From the NCBI RefSeq assembly GCF_039595935.1, contig NZ_JBCNKR010000006.1, positions 1,240,001 through 1,304,000 on the forward strand: a DNA stretch of 64,000 nucleotides. Reading direction: 5' to 3'. Under the pieces are notes generated by a model that saw only the letters and a list, made by a program, of their open reading frames with translations, was not told the origin of the DNA and ran no database searches. The DNA is from Flavobacterium sp. Lineage in GTDB: Bacteria; Bacteroidota; Bacteroidia; Flavobacteriales; Flavobacteriaceae. Positions 23,711 through 32,506 of the stretch are shown one piece after another. A program made the position numbers and the translations under genes. The stretch's first letter is position 1. Each line of letters starts with the position of its first letter.

Positions 23711-23887
23711 ATGGATAATTTAAAAGAAATGAATTTTACAGAGCTGGAGTCTTCTGAAATGATTCAAGTGCGAGGTGGAGGTTTGTATGAAGATCTTCTG
23801 GCTAGAGCTAGAGAGCTATTCGGTGATGTGGTCGATGGTTTGACATTGCAAGAATTAATAGATTTGATAGGAGGAGGGGGAGATTGA
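23711..23887 (+). CDS. Small peptide with double-glycine leader (bacteriocin/RiPP-like precursor)
   Basis: A 58-codon frame starting MDNLKEMNFTELESSEMIQV and continuing RGGGLYEDLL. The first 23 residues match the GG-type leader pattern of Bacteroidetes bacteriocin-like precursors: a hydrophobic/Glu-Leu helix (MNFTELESSEM) ending in Gly-Gly. The predicted mature peptide of about 35 residues is acidic and amphipathic (RARELFGDVVDGLTLQEL), contains no Cys and one Thr, and ends GGGGD, so lanthionine chemistry is unlikely. No C39-peptidase transporter or modifying enzyme lies nearby. It has a -7 element and a strong terminator of its own. Confidence 0.72.
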   Translation: MDNLKEMNFTELESSEMIQVRGGGLYEDLLARARELFGDVVDGLTLQELIDLIGGGGD

Positions 23888-23935
23888 AGAAATAATATCG
23901 AAATCCCTTAAATAGATTATTGTATAAAAAAAAAA

Positions 23936-23969
23936 AGAAGATGAGGAAGGTATTTCTCATCTTCTTTTT
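23936..23969 (+). terminator. Intrinsic terminator after the double-glycine peptide gene
   Basis: AGAAGATGAG and CTCATCTTCT form a perfect 10-bp stem with a 10-base loop, followed by T residues and preceded by a run of A. Confidence 0.92.
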
Positions 23970-24059
23970 ATTTAAATAAATTGTTGGTTGTTGAGTATAA
24001 AAAAAACTTTATGTTGAAAAGTATTTTTTTGTGAAGATTAATTAATAAACTTTATTTGT

Positions 24060-24884
24060 TTAAATTTTAAGTGTAATTACAGGTCTAACAGCATGATTTA
24101 CCAATCCTTCACTAATGCTTCCGTTAAAGAAATGAGCAAATCCGGTTCTTCCGTGTGTACACATACCAATAATATCTGCGTCAATACTATTTGAGAAATT
24201 TATAATACCTTTTTCGATATTAGTGTCATTGTAAATATGTGTCGAATAATTGGTTAGATTAAATTCTGAAACAAATTCTTTTATGGCTTTTTCTGCTACA
24301 TGTGTTGGTTTAAAGCTGTTTGGTGTACAAATTGAAACCAAATGAATTTTTGCGTCGAAGAATTTTATGAAATTCAGGAGTTTTCCAAAGGGTTTTTTGG
24401 TTTCTTCTGAAAAATCAGAGGCAAAAACAATCTTTGAGATGTTGAAATTTGGAATCTCTTTTTTGATGACCAGAACTGGAATTTCTGAATTTCGTACTAC
24501 TTTTTCAGTATTCGAGCCAATTAATAATTCTTCAATTCCCGAAGATCCGTGCGATCCCATTATAATTAAATCAACATCATATTCCTTGCTAACCTGAGTA
24601 ATTCCGTGTATGGGTTTGTCCATTTTTACAATTTCGGTTATCGGAATTCCATCTAAAAAAGAGCTGTTTGAGACTTTGTCCAGGGTTTCGTTGGCTTTTT
24701 TCATAAAAAGCATAGTTTCAGGAATGCTTACGCCTCCAAATATCGCGTCATTTGTTTGATGAGGCAATTCCAGCATGTGTAAAATGATGATTTCAGAATC
24801 GTTTTTTTTGGCTATTTTCGCGGCAACTTTTAAGGCATCTTCAGCATGTTCTGAAAAGTCAGTAGGTACTAAAATTCGTTTCAT
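24060..24884 (-). CDS. Universal stress protein, tandem UspA domains
   Basis: A 274-residue cytoplasmic protein with two Usp domains (about 1-142 and 147-274). The first starts MKRILVPTDFSEHAEDAL and has the nucleotide-binding motif MGSHGSSGIEELLIGSNTEK with GSNTEKVVRNSEIPVLVI. The second retains GMCTHGRTGFAHFFNGS followed by SEGLVNHAVRPV. Such proteins bind ATP and are induced under stress or starvation. The gene is alone and divergent from the rimP operon. Confidence 0.93.
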   Translation of the reverse strand: MKRILVPTDFSEHAEDALKVAAKIAKKNDSEIIILHMLELPHQTNDAIFGGVSIPETMLFMKKANETLDKVSNSSFLDGIPITEIVKMDKPIHGITQVSKEYDVDLIIMGSHGSSGIEELLIGSNTEKVVRNSEIPVLVIKKEIPNFNISKIVFASDFSEETKKPFGKLLNFIKFFDAKIHLVSICTPNSFKPTHVAEKAIKEFVSEFNLTNYSTHIYNDTNIEKGIINFSNSIDADIIGMCTHGRTGFAHFFNGSISEGLVNHAVRPVITLKI

Positions 24885-24968
24885 AATTTTTGAGTTAAAT
24901 TATTAGAATATTTGTTTTCTTGAATGCTACTATAAAGATAAGAAATATTTTTAGGGCAATCTATTTAT

Positions 24969-24996
24969 TTGATTTATAAAAAAATCACTATATTTG
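24969..24996 (+). promoter_or_regulatory. Promoter of the rimP-nusA-infB operon
   Basis: TTG at 24969-24971, a 17-base spacer and TATATTTG at 24989-24996. Transcription would start near 25003, about 20 bases before the leader hairpin. Confidence 0.7.
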
Positions 24997-25024
24997 CACC
25001 GTTATTTATTAAAATCTAAATAAT

Positions 25025-25050
25025 GAGGGGACTAAGTGTCCCCTCTTTTT
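25025..25050 (+). terminator. Leader terminator (possible attenuator) of rimP-nusA-infB
   Basis: GAGGGGAC and GTCCCCTC form a perfect 8-bp, GC-rich stem with loop TAAGT, followed by five T residues. It lies between the promoter and the rimP start codon at 25059. This is a textbook intrinsic terminator in the 5' leader of an operon that encodes the termination factor NusA, so it probably attenuates transcription. Confidence 0.8.
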
Positions 25051-25058
25051 ATAAAATT

Positions 25059-25523
25059 ATGACATTTAAAGAAAAAGTAAACGAATTAATTACAGAAGCT
25101 CTTCTGGAAAAGCCATCGATCTTTTTGATTGATCTTTCTATTTCGGATTCTTTTAAAATTAGCGTTGGTTTAGATGGAGACAATGGAGTAATGCTTCAGG
25201 ATTGTATTGATGTTAGTCGTGCAATCGAGAATAATCTGGATCGTGAAGAGCAGGATTTTTCGCTTGAAGTAGCATCAGTTGGAGTAGGGTCTCCTTTGAA
25301 ATTGGTAAGACAATACAAGAAAAATATTGGTAGAACGCTGATTGTTACTACAAATAATGAAAAAATTGAAGCAGAATTAGTAGAAGCTAACGATGTTTTT
25401 ATAATTTTGTCTTGGAAGGCAAGAGAACCGAAAAAAGTAGGAAAAGGAAAAGAAACAGTTCAAAAAGAACAACAGATCCCTTATACAGAAATTAAAGAGG
25501 CAGTTGTTACAGTAACATTTTAA
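25059..25523 (+). CDS. rimP: Ribosome maturation factor RimP
   Basis: A 154-residue protein needed for 30S subunit maturation. It starts [15 protein letters not shown] and contains [20 protein letters not shown], the central RimP signature (usually D/E-Y-xLEVSSPGLDRPL in other phyla). An upstream in-frame ATG at 25023 would begin inside the leader terminator hairpin and is rejected. RimP, NusA and IF-2 are conserved neighbours in bacteria; here nusA follows after 13 bases. Confidence 0.95.
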   Translation: MTFKEKVNELITEALLEKPSIFLIDLSISDSFKISVGLDGDNGVMLQDCIDVSRAIENNLDREEQDFSLEVASVGVGSPLKLVRQYKKNIGRTLIVTTNNEKIEAELVEANDVFIILSWKAREPKKVGKGKETVQKEQQIPYTEIKEAVVTVTF

Positions 25524-25536
25524 TTAAAGAATTCGC

Positions 25537-26787
25537 ATGGAAAATTTAGCATTAATCGATTCATTCTCAGAGTTTAAAGATAATAAACTTATTGATCGTG
25601 TAACGCTTATGGCAATTTTGGAGGACGTGTTTAGAAATGCATTAAAGAAAAAATACGGTTCTGATGATAATTTCGATATCATTATAAATCCTGATAAAGG
25701 AGATATGGAGATTTGGAGAAGAAGAGTTATCGTTGCTGACGAAGATCTGGATTTTGAGAACGAAGAAATTACTTTGACTGAAGCTAGAAAAATTGAAGCG
25801 GATTTTGAAATTGGAGAAGAAGTTTCTGAAGAAGTTAAATTGATTGATTTAGGAAGAAGAGCTATTTTAGCTTTACGCCAAAACTTAATATCAAAAATTC
25901 ACGAACACGATAATACAAATCTTTATAAACAATTTAAAGATATTATTGGTGATATTTATACTGCCGAAGTGCACCATGTTCGCCCAAGAGTTGTTATCTT
26001 AGTAGATGATGAAGGAAACGAAATTGTACTTCCAAAAGAAAAACAAATTCCATCAGATTTTTTCCGTAAAGGAGATAATGTACGTGGAATTATTGAAAGC
26101 GTTGAATTAAAAGGAAACAAACCTCAAATTATTATGTCCAGAACTTCTGAGAAGTTTTTGGAGAAATTATTTGAGCAGGAAATTCCGGAAGTTTTCGATG
26201 GTTTAATTACAGTTAAAAATGTAGTTCGTATTCCGGGAGAAAAAGCAAAAGTTGCTGTAGACTCTTACGATGACAGAATTGATCCGGTTGGAGCTTGTGT
26301 AGGTATGAAAGGATCTCGTATTCACGGAATCGTTCGTGAATTAGGAAACGAAAATATTGATGTTATCAATTACACAAATAATATTCAATTGTTCATTACA
26401 AGAGCATTAAGCCCTGCAAAAGTTTCGTCAATTAAAATTGATGAAGAAAATAAAAGAGCTGAAGTTTTCTTGAAATTAGAAGAAGTTTCTAAAGCAATTG
26501 GTAGAGGAGGGCATAATATTAAATTGGCCGGCCAGTTAACAGGATATGAATTAGATGTAATTAGAGAAGGCGACGCTGCAAACGGCGAAGACGATGACGA
26601 TGTTGAATTAACAGAGTTTTCAGATGAAATCGAAGACTGGGTTATCGAAGAGTTTGCAAAAATTGGTTTAGATACTGCAAGAAGTATTTTAAAACAAGAT
26701 GTAGAAGATTTAGTAAGAAGAACAGATCTGGAAGAGGAAACAATTCTTGATGTTATTAAGATACTAAAAGAAGAGTTTGATAACTAA
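25537..26787 (+). CDS. nusA: Transcription termination/antitermination factor NusA
   Basis: A 416-residue protein with the N-terminal RNA polymerase-binding domain (about 1-130), an S1 domain (about 135-200) and two KH domains (about 205-345), including VGACVGMKGSRIHGIVRELG and AIGRGGHNIKLAGQLTGYEL. It ends in an acidic segment rather than the C-terminal repeats of E. coli NusA. It modulates pausing, termination and antitermination. It is the middle gene of the operon, and the leader terminator at 25025-25050 suggests feedback control by NusA. Confidence 0.97.
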   Translation: MENLALIDSFSEFKDNKLIDRVTLMAILEDVFRNALKKKYGSDDNFDIIINPDKGDMEIWRRRVIVADEDLDFENEEITLTEARKIEADFEIGEEVSEEVKLIDLGRRAILALRQNLISKIHEHDNTNLYKQFKDIIGDIYTAEVHHVRPRVVILVDDEGNEIVLPKEKQIPSDFFRKGDNVRGIIESVELKGNKPQIIMSRTSEKFLEKLFEQEIPEVFDGLITVKNVVRIPGEKAKVAVDSYDDRIDPVGACVGMKGSRIHGIVRELGNENIDVINYTNNIQLFITRALSPAKVSSIKIDEENKRAEVFLKLEEVSKAIGRGGHNIKLAGQLTGYELDVIREGDAANGEDDDDVELTEFSDEIEDWVIEEFAKIGLDTARSILKQDVEDLVRRTDLEEETILDVIKILKEEFDN

Positions 26788-26835
26788 TATCTGACTCTAA
26801 CAACACAACGAAAAAGGTAATAATAAAAAGGTTAT

Positions 26836-29715
26836 ATGTCTGAAGAGAGAGTAATAAGAATAAACAAGGTTTTAAGGGAATTAAATATCTCGTTAGAAAG
26901 AGCTGTTGATTATCTAAAAGATAAGGGAATTGCTATTGATGCAAATCCAAATGCTAAAATTTCTGACAGTGAATTTAATATCCTGCAAAGCCAATTTGCG
27001 GGCGATAAGGGGAATAAGGAAGCTTCTAAAGAAGTAGGAGAAGAAAAAAGAAAAGAAAAAGAAGCATTGCGTGTTGAACGCGAGAAAGAAATTGAGGACA
27101 AACGCAGACAAGAAGAAGAGCGTCAGAAACAACAAGAAATCATCAAAGCGAGAGCTGTTGTAACTGGACCTGTTCAAGTTGGTAAAATTGATTTGAATCC
27201 GAAAAAGCCAGCTGCTGCAGAGGAGCCGGTTAAAACGGAAGAACCTAAATCTGTTACTCCGTCTCAAACAGAAAAACCTGTACAAAAAGAAACGGTACAG
27301 TCTGAGCAGTCTGCTCCTGTTGTTTCTGATGAGAAAAAGATAGAAAAACCTATTATTACAGAGAGAAAAGAAGTAAAAGCAGAGAATTCTAAAACAGCAC
27401 AGGAACCTATTATTTCAACAGATCCTACAACTGCAGAAGAAACTATTACTACTCAATATCAAAAATTATCTGGAACTACTCTTACAGGACAAACAATTGA
27501 CTTGTCTCAATTTAACAAGCCTAAGAAAAAGAAGGAAGATCCTAAAAATAATCAAAACAAACCAGGAGTTCCGGGAGCAGGAGGAAATAATAATAACGCT
27601 AATAAAAATAAGCGTAAAAGAATTGCTCCTAAGCCAGGTACACCAGGTGCAGTAAAACCAGCAACAGGAAATAATCCTCAAGGAGGAGGTAATCAAAATC
27701 CTAATAAGCCTGGGCAAAATAATCAAGGTGGAGGATTTAATGCTAACAGAAGCGCAAGACCAGGTTTTGTAAAAGGAAACCGTCCGGCGATTGTAGCAAA
27801 AGTTGAGCCTACCGAAGAAGAAGTAAAAAACCAAATTAGAGAAACTCTTGAAAAACTTCAAGGTAAAGGAGGAAAATCTAAAGCGGCTAAATATAGAAGA
27901 GATAAAAGAGAAACACACCGTCAGAAATCTGATGATGAACAAAGAGCTCTTGATGAAGGAAGTAAAACTATTAAAGTTACAGAATTCGTTACTGTAGGCG
28001 AAATCGCCATCATGATGGATGTGCCGATTACAAAAGTAATTGGAACTTGTATGTCACTTGGTATCATGGTAACAATGAACCAGCGTTTAGATGCTGAGAC
28101 ATTAACAATTGTTGCTGATGAGTTTGGTTATGATGTAGAATTTATCACTGTTGATATCGAAGAAGCAATTGAGGTTGTTGAAGATAGAGAAGAAGATTTA
28201 GTAACAAGAGCGCCAATTGTAACAGTAATGGGTCACGTTGACCACGGTAAAACATCTTTACTGGATTATATTCGTAAAGAAAATGTTATCGCTGGTGAAT
28301 CTGGAGGTATTACACAGCACATTGGAGCATATGGAGTTACTTTAGATAACGGACAAAAAATTGCATTTTTAGATACTCCGGGTCACGAGGCATTTACAGC
28401 TATGCGTGCACGTGGAGCTCAGGTTACCGATATCGCTATTATTGTGGTAGCGGCGGATGATGACATCATGCCACAAACAAAAGAAGCAATTTCTCACGCA
28501 CAAGCGGCGGGAGTGCCAATTATATTTGCAATCAATAAAATTGATAAACCAAATGCGAATGTTGATAAAATCAAAGAGCGTTTGGCTGGTATGAATTTAC
28601 TTGTTGAAGATTGGGGTGGAAAAATTCAGTCACATGATATTTCTGCAAAAGTTGGAACAGGAGTTAAAGAATTATTAGAGAAAGTTTTATTAGAAGCTGA
28701 GATTTTAGATTTAAAATCAAATCCTAACAAAGCAGCTCAGGGAACTGTTGTTGAGGCTTATCTAGATAAAGGAAAAGGATATGTGTCTACAATTTTAGTA
28801 CAACAAGGTACTTTGAAAATTGGGGATTATATGCTTGCCGGTAAACATCATGGTAAAGTTAAAGCAATGCACGATGAAAGAGGACATACAGTTTTAACTG
28901 CTGGACCTTCAACTCCGGTTTCTGTTCTAGGTTTAGACGGAGCGCCAACTGCAGGAGATAAATTTAACGTATTTGAAGATGAAAAAGAGGCAAAACAAAT
29001 TGCATCTAAACGTTCTCAATTGATGCGTGAACAGTCAGTTCGTACTCAAAGACATATTACGCTTGATGAGATTGGACGTCGTATTGCTCTTGGACAGTTT
29101 AAAGAATTAAACGTTATCCTTAAAGGAGACGTGGATGGTTCTGTTGAAGCATTATCAGATTCGTTCTCTAAACTTTCTACAGAAGAAGTTCAAATCAACA
29201 TTATACATAAAGGAGTTGGTGCTATTACTGAAACCGATGTTAACTTAGCATCTGCATCTGATGCGATCATTATTGGATTTAATGTTCGTCCGGCAGGAAA
29301 TGCAAGACAGCTTGCAGAGAAAGAAGAAATCGATATCCGTTACTACTCTATCATTTATGCGGCAATCGATGACTTGAAAGATGCGATGGAAGGAATGCTT
29401 GCTCCAGAGATGAAAGAAGAAGTTTTAGGAACTGCTGAGATTCGTGAGATCTTCAAAATTTCTAAAGTTGGTTCAATTGCAGGATGTATGGTAACTGATG
29501 GTAAAATCTTGAGAACTTCTAAAATTAGAGTTATTAGAGATGGAGTGGTAGTCCATACAGGAGAACTAGTTGCTTTAAAACGTTTCAAAGATGATGTTAA
29601 AGAAGTAACGAAAGGTTATGACTGTGGTATTCAGATTAAAGGTTTTAATGACATTGAAATCAATGATGTGATTGAAGCTTACCACGAAGTAGCAATTAAA
29701 AAGAAATTGAAATAA
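26836..29715 (+). CDS. infB: Translation initiation factor IF-2
   Basis: A 959-residue GTPase. Residues 1-70 form the IF2N-type helical domain. About 70-380 is a long charged and then Asn/Gly/Pro-rich linker, typical of Bacteroidetes IF-2. The G domain begins near 455 with [14 protein letters not shown] (G1), [16 protein letters not shown] (G3) and NKIDKPNAN (G4). Domains II-IV follow, with [11 protein letters not shown] and the C-terminal fMet-tRNA-binding domain. It positions initiator tRNA on the 30S subunit. It ends the operon, and a strong terminator follows within 50 bases. Confidence 0.98.
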   Translation: MSEERVIRINKVLRELNISLERAVDYLKDKGIAIDANPNAKISDSEFNILQSQFAGDKGNKEASKEVGEEKRKEKEALRVEREKEIEDKRRQEEERQKQQEIIKARAVVTGPVQVGKIDLNPKKPAAAEEPVKTEEPKSVTPSQTEKPVQKETVQSEQSAPVVSDEKKIEKPIITERKEVKAENSKTAQEPIISTDPTTAEETITTQYQKLSGTTLTGQTIDLSQFNKPKKKKEDPKNNQNKPGVPGAGGNNNNANKNKRKRIAPKPGTPGAVKPATGNNPQGGGNQNPNKPGQNNQGGGFNANRSARPGFVKGNRPAIVAKVEPTEEEVKNQIRETLEKLQGKGGKSKAAKYRRDKRETHRQKSDDEQRALDEGSKTIKVTEFVTVGEIAIMMDVPITKVIGTCMSLGIMVTMNQRLDAETLTIVADEFGYDVEFITVDIEEAIEVVEDREEDLVTRAPIVTVMGHVDHGKTSLLDYIRKENVIAGESGGITQHIGAYGVTLDNGQKIAFLDTPGHEAFTAMRARGAQVTDIAIIVVAADDDIMPQTKEAISHAQAAGVPIIFAINKIDKPNANVDKIKERLAGMNLLVEDWGGKIQSHDISAKVGTGVKELLEKVLLEAEILDLKSNPNKAAQGTVVEAYLDKGKGYVSTILVQQGTLKIGDYMLAGKHHGKVKAMHDERGHTVLTAGPSTPVSVLGLDGAPTAGDKFNVFEDEKEAKQIASKRSQLMREQSVRTQRHITLDEIGRRIALGQFKELNVILKGDVDGSVEALSDSFSKLSTEEVQINIIHKGVGAITETDVNLASASDAIIIGFNVRPAGNARQLAEKEEIDIRYYSIIYAAIDDLKDAMEGMLAPEMKEEVLGTAEIREIFKISKVGSIAGCMVTDGKILRTSKIRVIRDGVVVHTGELVALKRFKDDVKEVTKGYDCGIQIKGFNDIEINDVIEAYHEVAIKKKLK

Positions 29716-29734
29716 TATTCAATAATTCATATTT

Positions 29735-29763
29735 AAAGTCCCAATGAAAATTGGGACTTTTTT
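29735..29763 (+). terminator. Intrinsic terminator of the rimP-nusA-infB operon
   Basis: AAAGTCCCAA and TTGGGACTTT form a perfect stem with a 6-base loop, followed by T residues. Confidence 0.93.
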
Positions 29764-29867
29764 ATTTTAGTAAATTTATTGATCCTGGTTTGATTTAGAA
29801 TTGAAATAAATTTTGACCAACTTTTAGAGTTTAAATGTTATTTTTGATGTAATTAAATTTAATTGCT

Positions 29868-30377
29868 ATGAAACGAATAGTGTACTCGGTTATTTTATTG
29901 ATAGGTGTTTCTACATTTTCATTCTCTCAGGAGGCAGTAGAAAAACCAGCTCCGCCTGAAGGTAAAGGTTTAGTGGGGGATTTTTATGGTGAAGATGTTT
30001 CGTCAGCTTCAGTATCCAAAGCGATTTCTGTAGAAATGCTGGAGGATAAATTAAAAGATGCGAAAAAAGAAGAAGGGATTCTTGTAAAAGGACAGGTGAC
30101 AAATGTTTGTGAAAAAAGAGGCTGCTGGATAACTCTTAAAACCGAAAATGGTTCTTCTTTCTTTGTAAAAATGAAAGATTATGCATTTTTTGTTCCGACA
30201 GCTTTGAAAGGTAAAAATGTGGTTTTAGAAGGCACAGCTGAAAAGAAGATCACCTCTGTTGATGAGCTGAAACATTATGCTAAAGATGCTAAAAAAACAA
30301 AAGCAGAAATAGATGCAATCAATACGCCAAAAGAAGAAATACGTTTTTTGGCTGGCGGTATTAAAGTGGTCAATTAG
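29868..30377 (+). CDS. DUF4920 domain protein, exported
   Basis: A 169-residue protein with a signal peptide (about 1-20, ending FSFSQ). The mature domain contains a beta-barrel-like region with GILVKGQVTNVCEKRGCWITL, including a Cys pair five residues apart (CEKRGC), then FFVKMKDYAFFVP and GKNVVLEGTA. This matches DUF4920, which looks like an OB-type fold; its role is not established. The Cys pair could bind metal or form a disulfide in the periplasm. The gene is alone, with terminators on both sides. Confidence 0.82.
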   Translation: MKRIVYSVILLIGVSTFSFSQEAVEKPAPPEGKGLVGDFYGEDVSSASVSKAISVEMLEDKLKDAKKEEGILVKGQVTNVCEKRGCWITLKTENGSSFFVKMKDYAFFVPTALKGKNVVLEGTAEKKITSVDELKHYAKDAKKTKAEIDAINTPKEEIRFLAGGIKVVN

Positions 30378-30393
30378 TTTTTGATTATAATAT

Positions 30394-30423
30394 AAGGCTT
30401 CAATGAAAATTGAAGCTTTTTTT
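30394..30423 (+). terminator. Intrinsic terminator after the DUF4920 gene
   Basis: GCTTCAA and TTGAAGC pair around a 6-base loop, followed by seven T residues. Confidence 0.9.
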
Positions 30424-30470
30424 GTAAGAAAAAGAAGTTGATTAAAAGGGTTTGAGAGTGTATTTTAATC

Positions 30471-30505
30471 AAAAAAAAGCGGGAAAGATATTCCCGCTTT
30501 TTTTT
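30471..30505 (-). terminator. Intrinsic terminator after the SPOR gene (bidirectional in form)
   Basis: AAAAAAAAGCGGGAA and TTCCCGCTTTTTTTT form a long perfect stem with a 5-base loop, 20 bases beyond the minus-strand stop at 30525. It can also stop plus-strand read-through. Confidence 0.92.
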
Positions 30506-30524
30506 GTCATTTGTATTTCAGATA

Positions 30525-30914
30525 TTATTTTCCGGGTTTTAATAAAAACACACTTTTGTATTTTTTTCTAATGTCAGCTAAATTTCTTTCAGCTTCAATT
30601 CTTGTTTTGAAATTTCCAACTATGACTTTATAATTTGGGGTATTAAAGATGATGGTTCCGTCTATGTTTGTGTATTCTCTTTTAAAGTCAGACAACGTCT
30701 TTTTTGCATCTTCGCTTTTGCCGCTAAAAATTTGAATTCGATAAGAATCGTTTGTACTTATTGCTGTGTTAAATTTGCGTTTGTCGTTTAATAACTGCTC
30801 AAATTTTGGGTCCTGATTTAATGTTAAATTTTGGCTTTGAGCATGAATATTGTATGCTAATGTCAACATTGTGAATGTTAAGAAAACGTTTTTTGAAGAG
30901 GTTAAAATTCTCAT
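30525..30914 (-). CDS. Exported SPOR domain protein
   Basis: A 129-residue protein starting MRILTSSKNVFLTF, with a signal peptide ending near NIHAQ and a C-terminal SPOR domain (about 58-126): YRIQIFSGKSEDAKKTLSDF and YKVIVGNFKTRIEAERNLAD. SPOR domains bind denuded peptidoglycan glycan strands, usually at division sites. An ATG 7 codons upstream at 30935 is possible but adds MHKNHHI before a normal signal peptide, so the shorter form is preferred. The gene is divergent from the act operon. Confidence 0.85.
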   Translation of the reverse strand: MRILTSSKNVFLTFTMLTLAYNIHAQSQNLTLNQDPKFEQLLNDKRKFNTAISTNDSYRIQIFSGKSEDAKKTLSDFKREYTNIDGTIIFNTPNYKVIVGNFKTRIEAERNLADIRKKYKSVFLLKPGK

Positions 30915-31017
30915 AATGTGATGGTTTTTATGCAAAAATACTATTTAAAGTTTGGAAGTAAAATTTTAATATTATTTAGAATTGATATAAATTGATATTT
31001 AAGACTATTTTAAGGTT

Positions 31018-31046
31018 TTGAGAATAGTTCATAAGTCGTATTTTTG
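31018..31046 (+). promoter_or_regulatory. Promoter of the act-cox operon
   Basis: TTG at 31018-31020, an 18-base spacer and TATTTTTG at 31039-31046. The start codon of actA is at 31134, leaving a leader of about 80 bases. Confidence 0.7.
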
Positions 31047-31133
31047 TGCAAGTTTTAAAAGAAGGTATTAATTTTTGTCTGATTTAGTACAGAAAAAATC
31101 ATACCAAAAATTAGTAGATAATTATTATACTAT

Positions 31134-32474
31134 ATGAAAAAGGTGGGTAACCATAATTCGATCTCAAGAAAATTATTACTTAGTTTATCGCTAACGTTAA
31201 TTTTCTCCCTAACTTCATTTGCTCAAGATCCTGCTGCAGCTCCTGCGGCACCTGAAGCTGCTGCGGCGCCTGCTGCTGCATCTGGTGGTGGTGATCCGGT
31301 AAAAGGGAAAGAACTTTTTAATGCAAATTGTGCTGCATGTCACAAATTAGATGCTAAATCAACAGGTCCGGCTCTTAGAGGAGTTGCTGCAAAACATGAC
31401 ATGGCTTGGATTTACAAGTGGGTTCATAACAGCTCTGAGGTAATTAAATCAGGTGATCCTGTTGCTGTAAAACTTTTTGAAGAGAATAATAAGTCAGTTA
31501 TGACTTCTTTTCCTCAGTTATCTGAAGCAGATATTGATAATATTATCGCTTACACTTCTGAAGAGAAAAAGACACCAACTCCTGCTGTTGGAGGGGCTGC
31601 TACGCCTCCTGGGACTCAGGTTCAAGATGGTGCAATTTCTAATAATGTTATTTTAGGGGCTCTTGCTGTTGTAATGGCTATTTTGGTTGTTATGTTGTTC
31701 ATGGTGAACAAAGTATTGACTAAAGTTGCTGCTAATAATGGAATAGAGGTTGCTCCGAAAGAAAGCAGAACTCCAATTTGGAAAGCTTTTGCTAAAAACC
31801 AGTTTTTGGTTTTAGTTACTGCTATATTTTTACTTTTAGCTAGTGGTTACTTTGTGTATGGATACTTAATGCAGGTTGGTGTAGATCAAAACTATGAGCC
31901 AATTCAGCCAATCCATTACTCTCATAAAATTCACGCTGGTGACAACGAAATCAATTGTAAATATTGTCACTCTGCTGCACGTGTAAGTAAAACAGCTGGT
32001 ATTCCTTCTTTAAATGTTTGTATGAACTGTCATAAAAATATTTCTGAAGTTGCTGAAACTACTGCTACTGCTGAATATAGTAAAGCATTTTACGATGGAG
32101 AAATTCAAAAATTATACGATGCTGTTGGATGGGATAAGGCTAAACAGGCTTATACTGGAAAAACAAAACCGGTAAAATGGGTTCGTATTCATAATCTTCC
32201 TGATTTTGTTTACTTCAACCACTCTCAACACGTTTCTGTTGCAGGAGTTGAGTGTCAAACATGTCACGGTCCTGTGCAAGAATTTGAAATCATGAAGCAA
32301 TACTCTAAATTAACAATGGGATGGTGTGTGGACTGCCACAGAAAGACTGATGTTAAGATGGAAGGAAATGCATACTATGATAAAATTCATGCTGAACTTT
32401 CTAAAAAATACGGTGTAGAGAAATTAACTGCAGCGCAAATGGGAGGTTTAGAATGCGGTAAATGCCACTATTAA
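31134..32474 (+). CDS. actA: Alternative complex III subunit ActA, multiheme cytochrome c with extra N-terminal cytochrome domain
   Basis: A 446-residue protein. A signal peptide ends near SFAQ, and an Ala/Pro-rich linker follows. A monoheme cytochrome c domain comes next, with CAACH at residues 66-70. Transmembrane helices lie around 175-195 and 222-245. The C-terminal region then has five more CxxCH motifs: CKYCH, CMNCH, CQTCH, CVDCH and CGKCH. ActA is called pentaheme in the best-known complexes, so this form has six heme-binding motifs. It carries electrons from quinol oxidation toward the oxidase. It is the first of eight co-oriented genes. Confidence 0.94.
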   Translation: MKKVGNHNSISRKLLLSLSLTLIFSLTSFAQDPAAAPAAPEAAAAPAAASGGGDPVKGKELFNANCAACHKLDAKSTGPALRGVAAKHDMAWIYKWVHNSSEVIKSGDPVAVKLFEENNKSVMTSFPQLSEADIDNIIAYTSEEKKTPTPAVGGAATPPGTQVQDGAISNNVILGALAVVMAILVVMLFMVNKVLTKVAANNGIEVAPKESRTPIWKAFAKNQFLVLVTAIFLLLASGYFVYGYLMQVGVDQNYEPIQPIHYSHKIHAGDNEINCKYCHSAARVSKTAGIPSLNVCMNCHKNISEVAETTATAEYSKAFYDGEIQKLYDAVGWDKAKQAYTGKTKPVKWVRIHNLPDFVYFNHSQHVSVAGVECQTCHGPVQEFEIMKQYSKLTMGWCVDCHRKTDVKMEGNAYYDKIHAELSKKYGVEKLTAAQMGGLECGKCHY

Positions 32475-32506
32475 TCGAATTATTAAGATTTTAATATATA
32501 TATACA

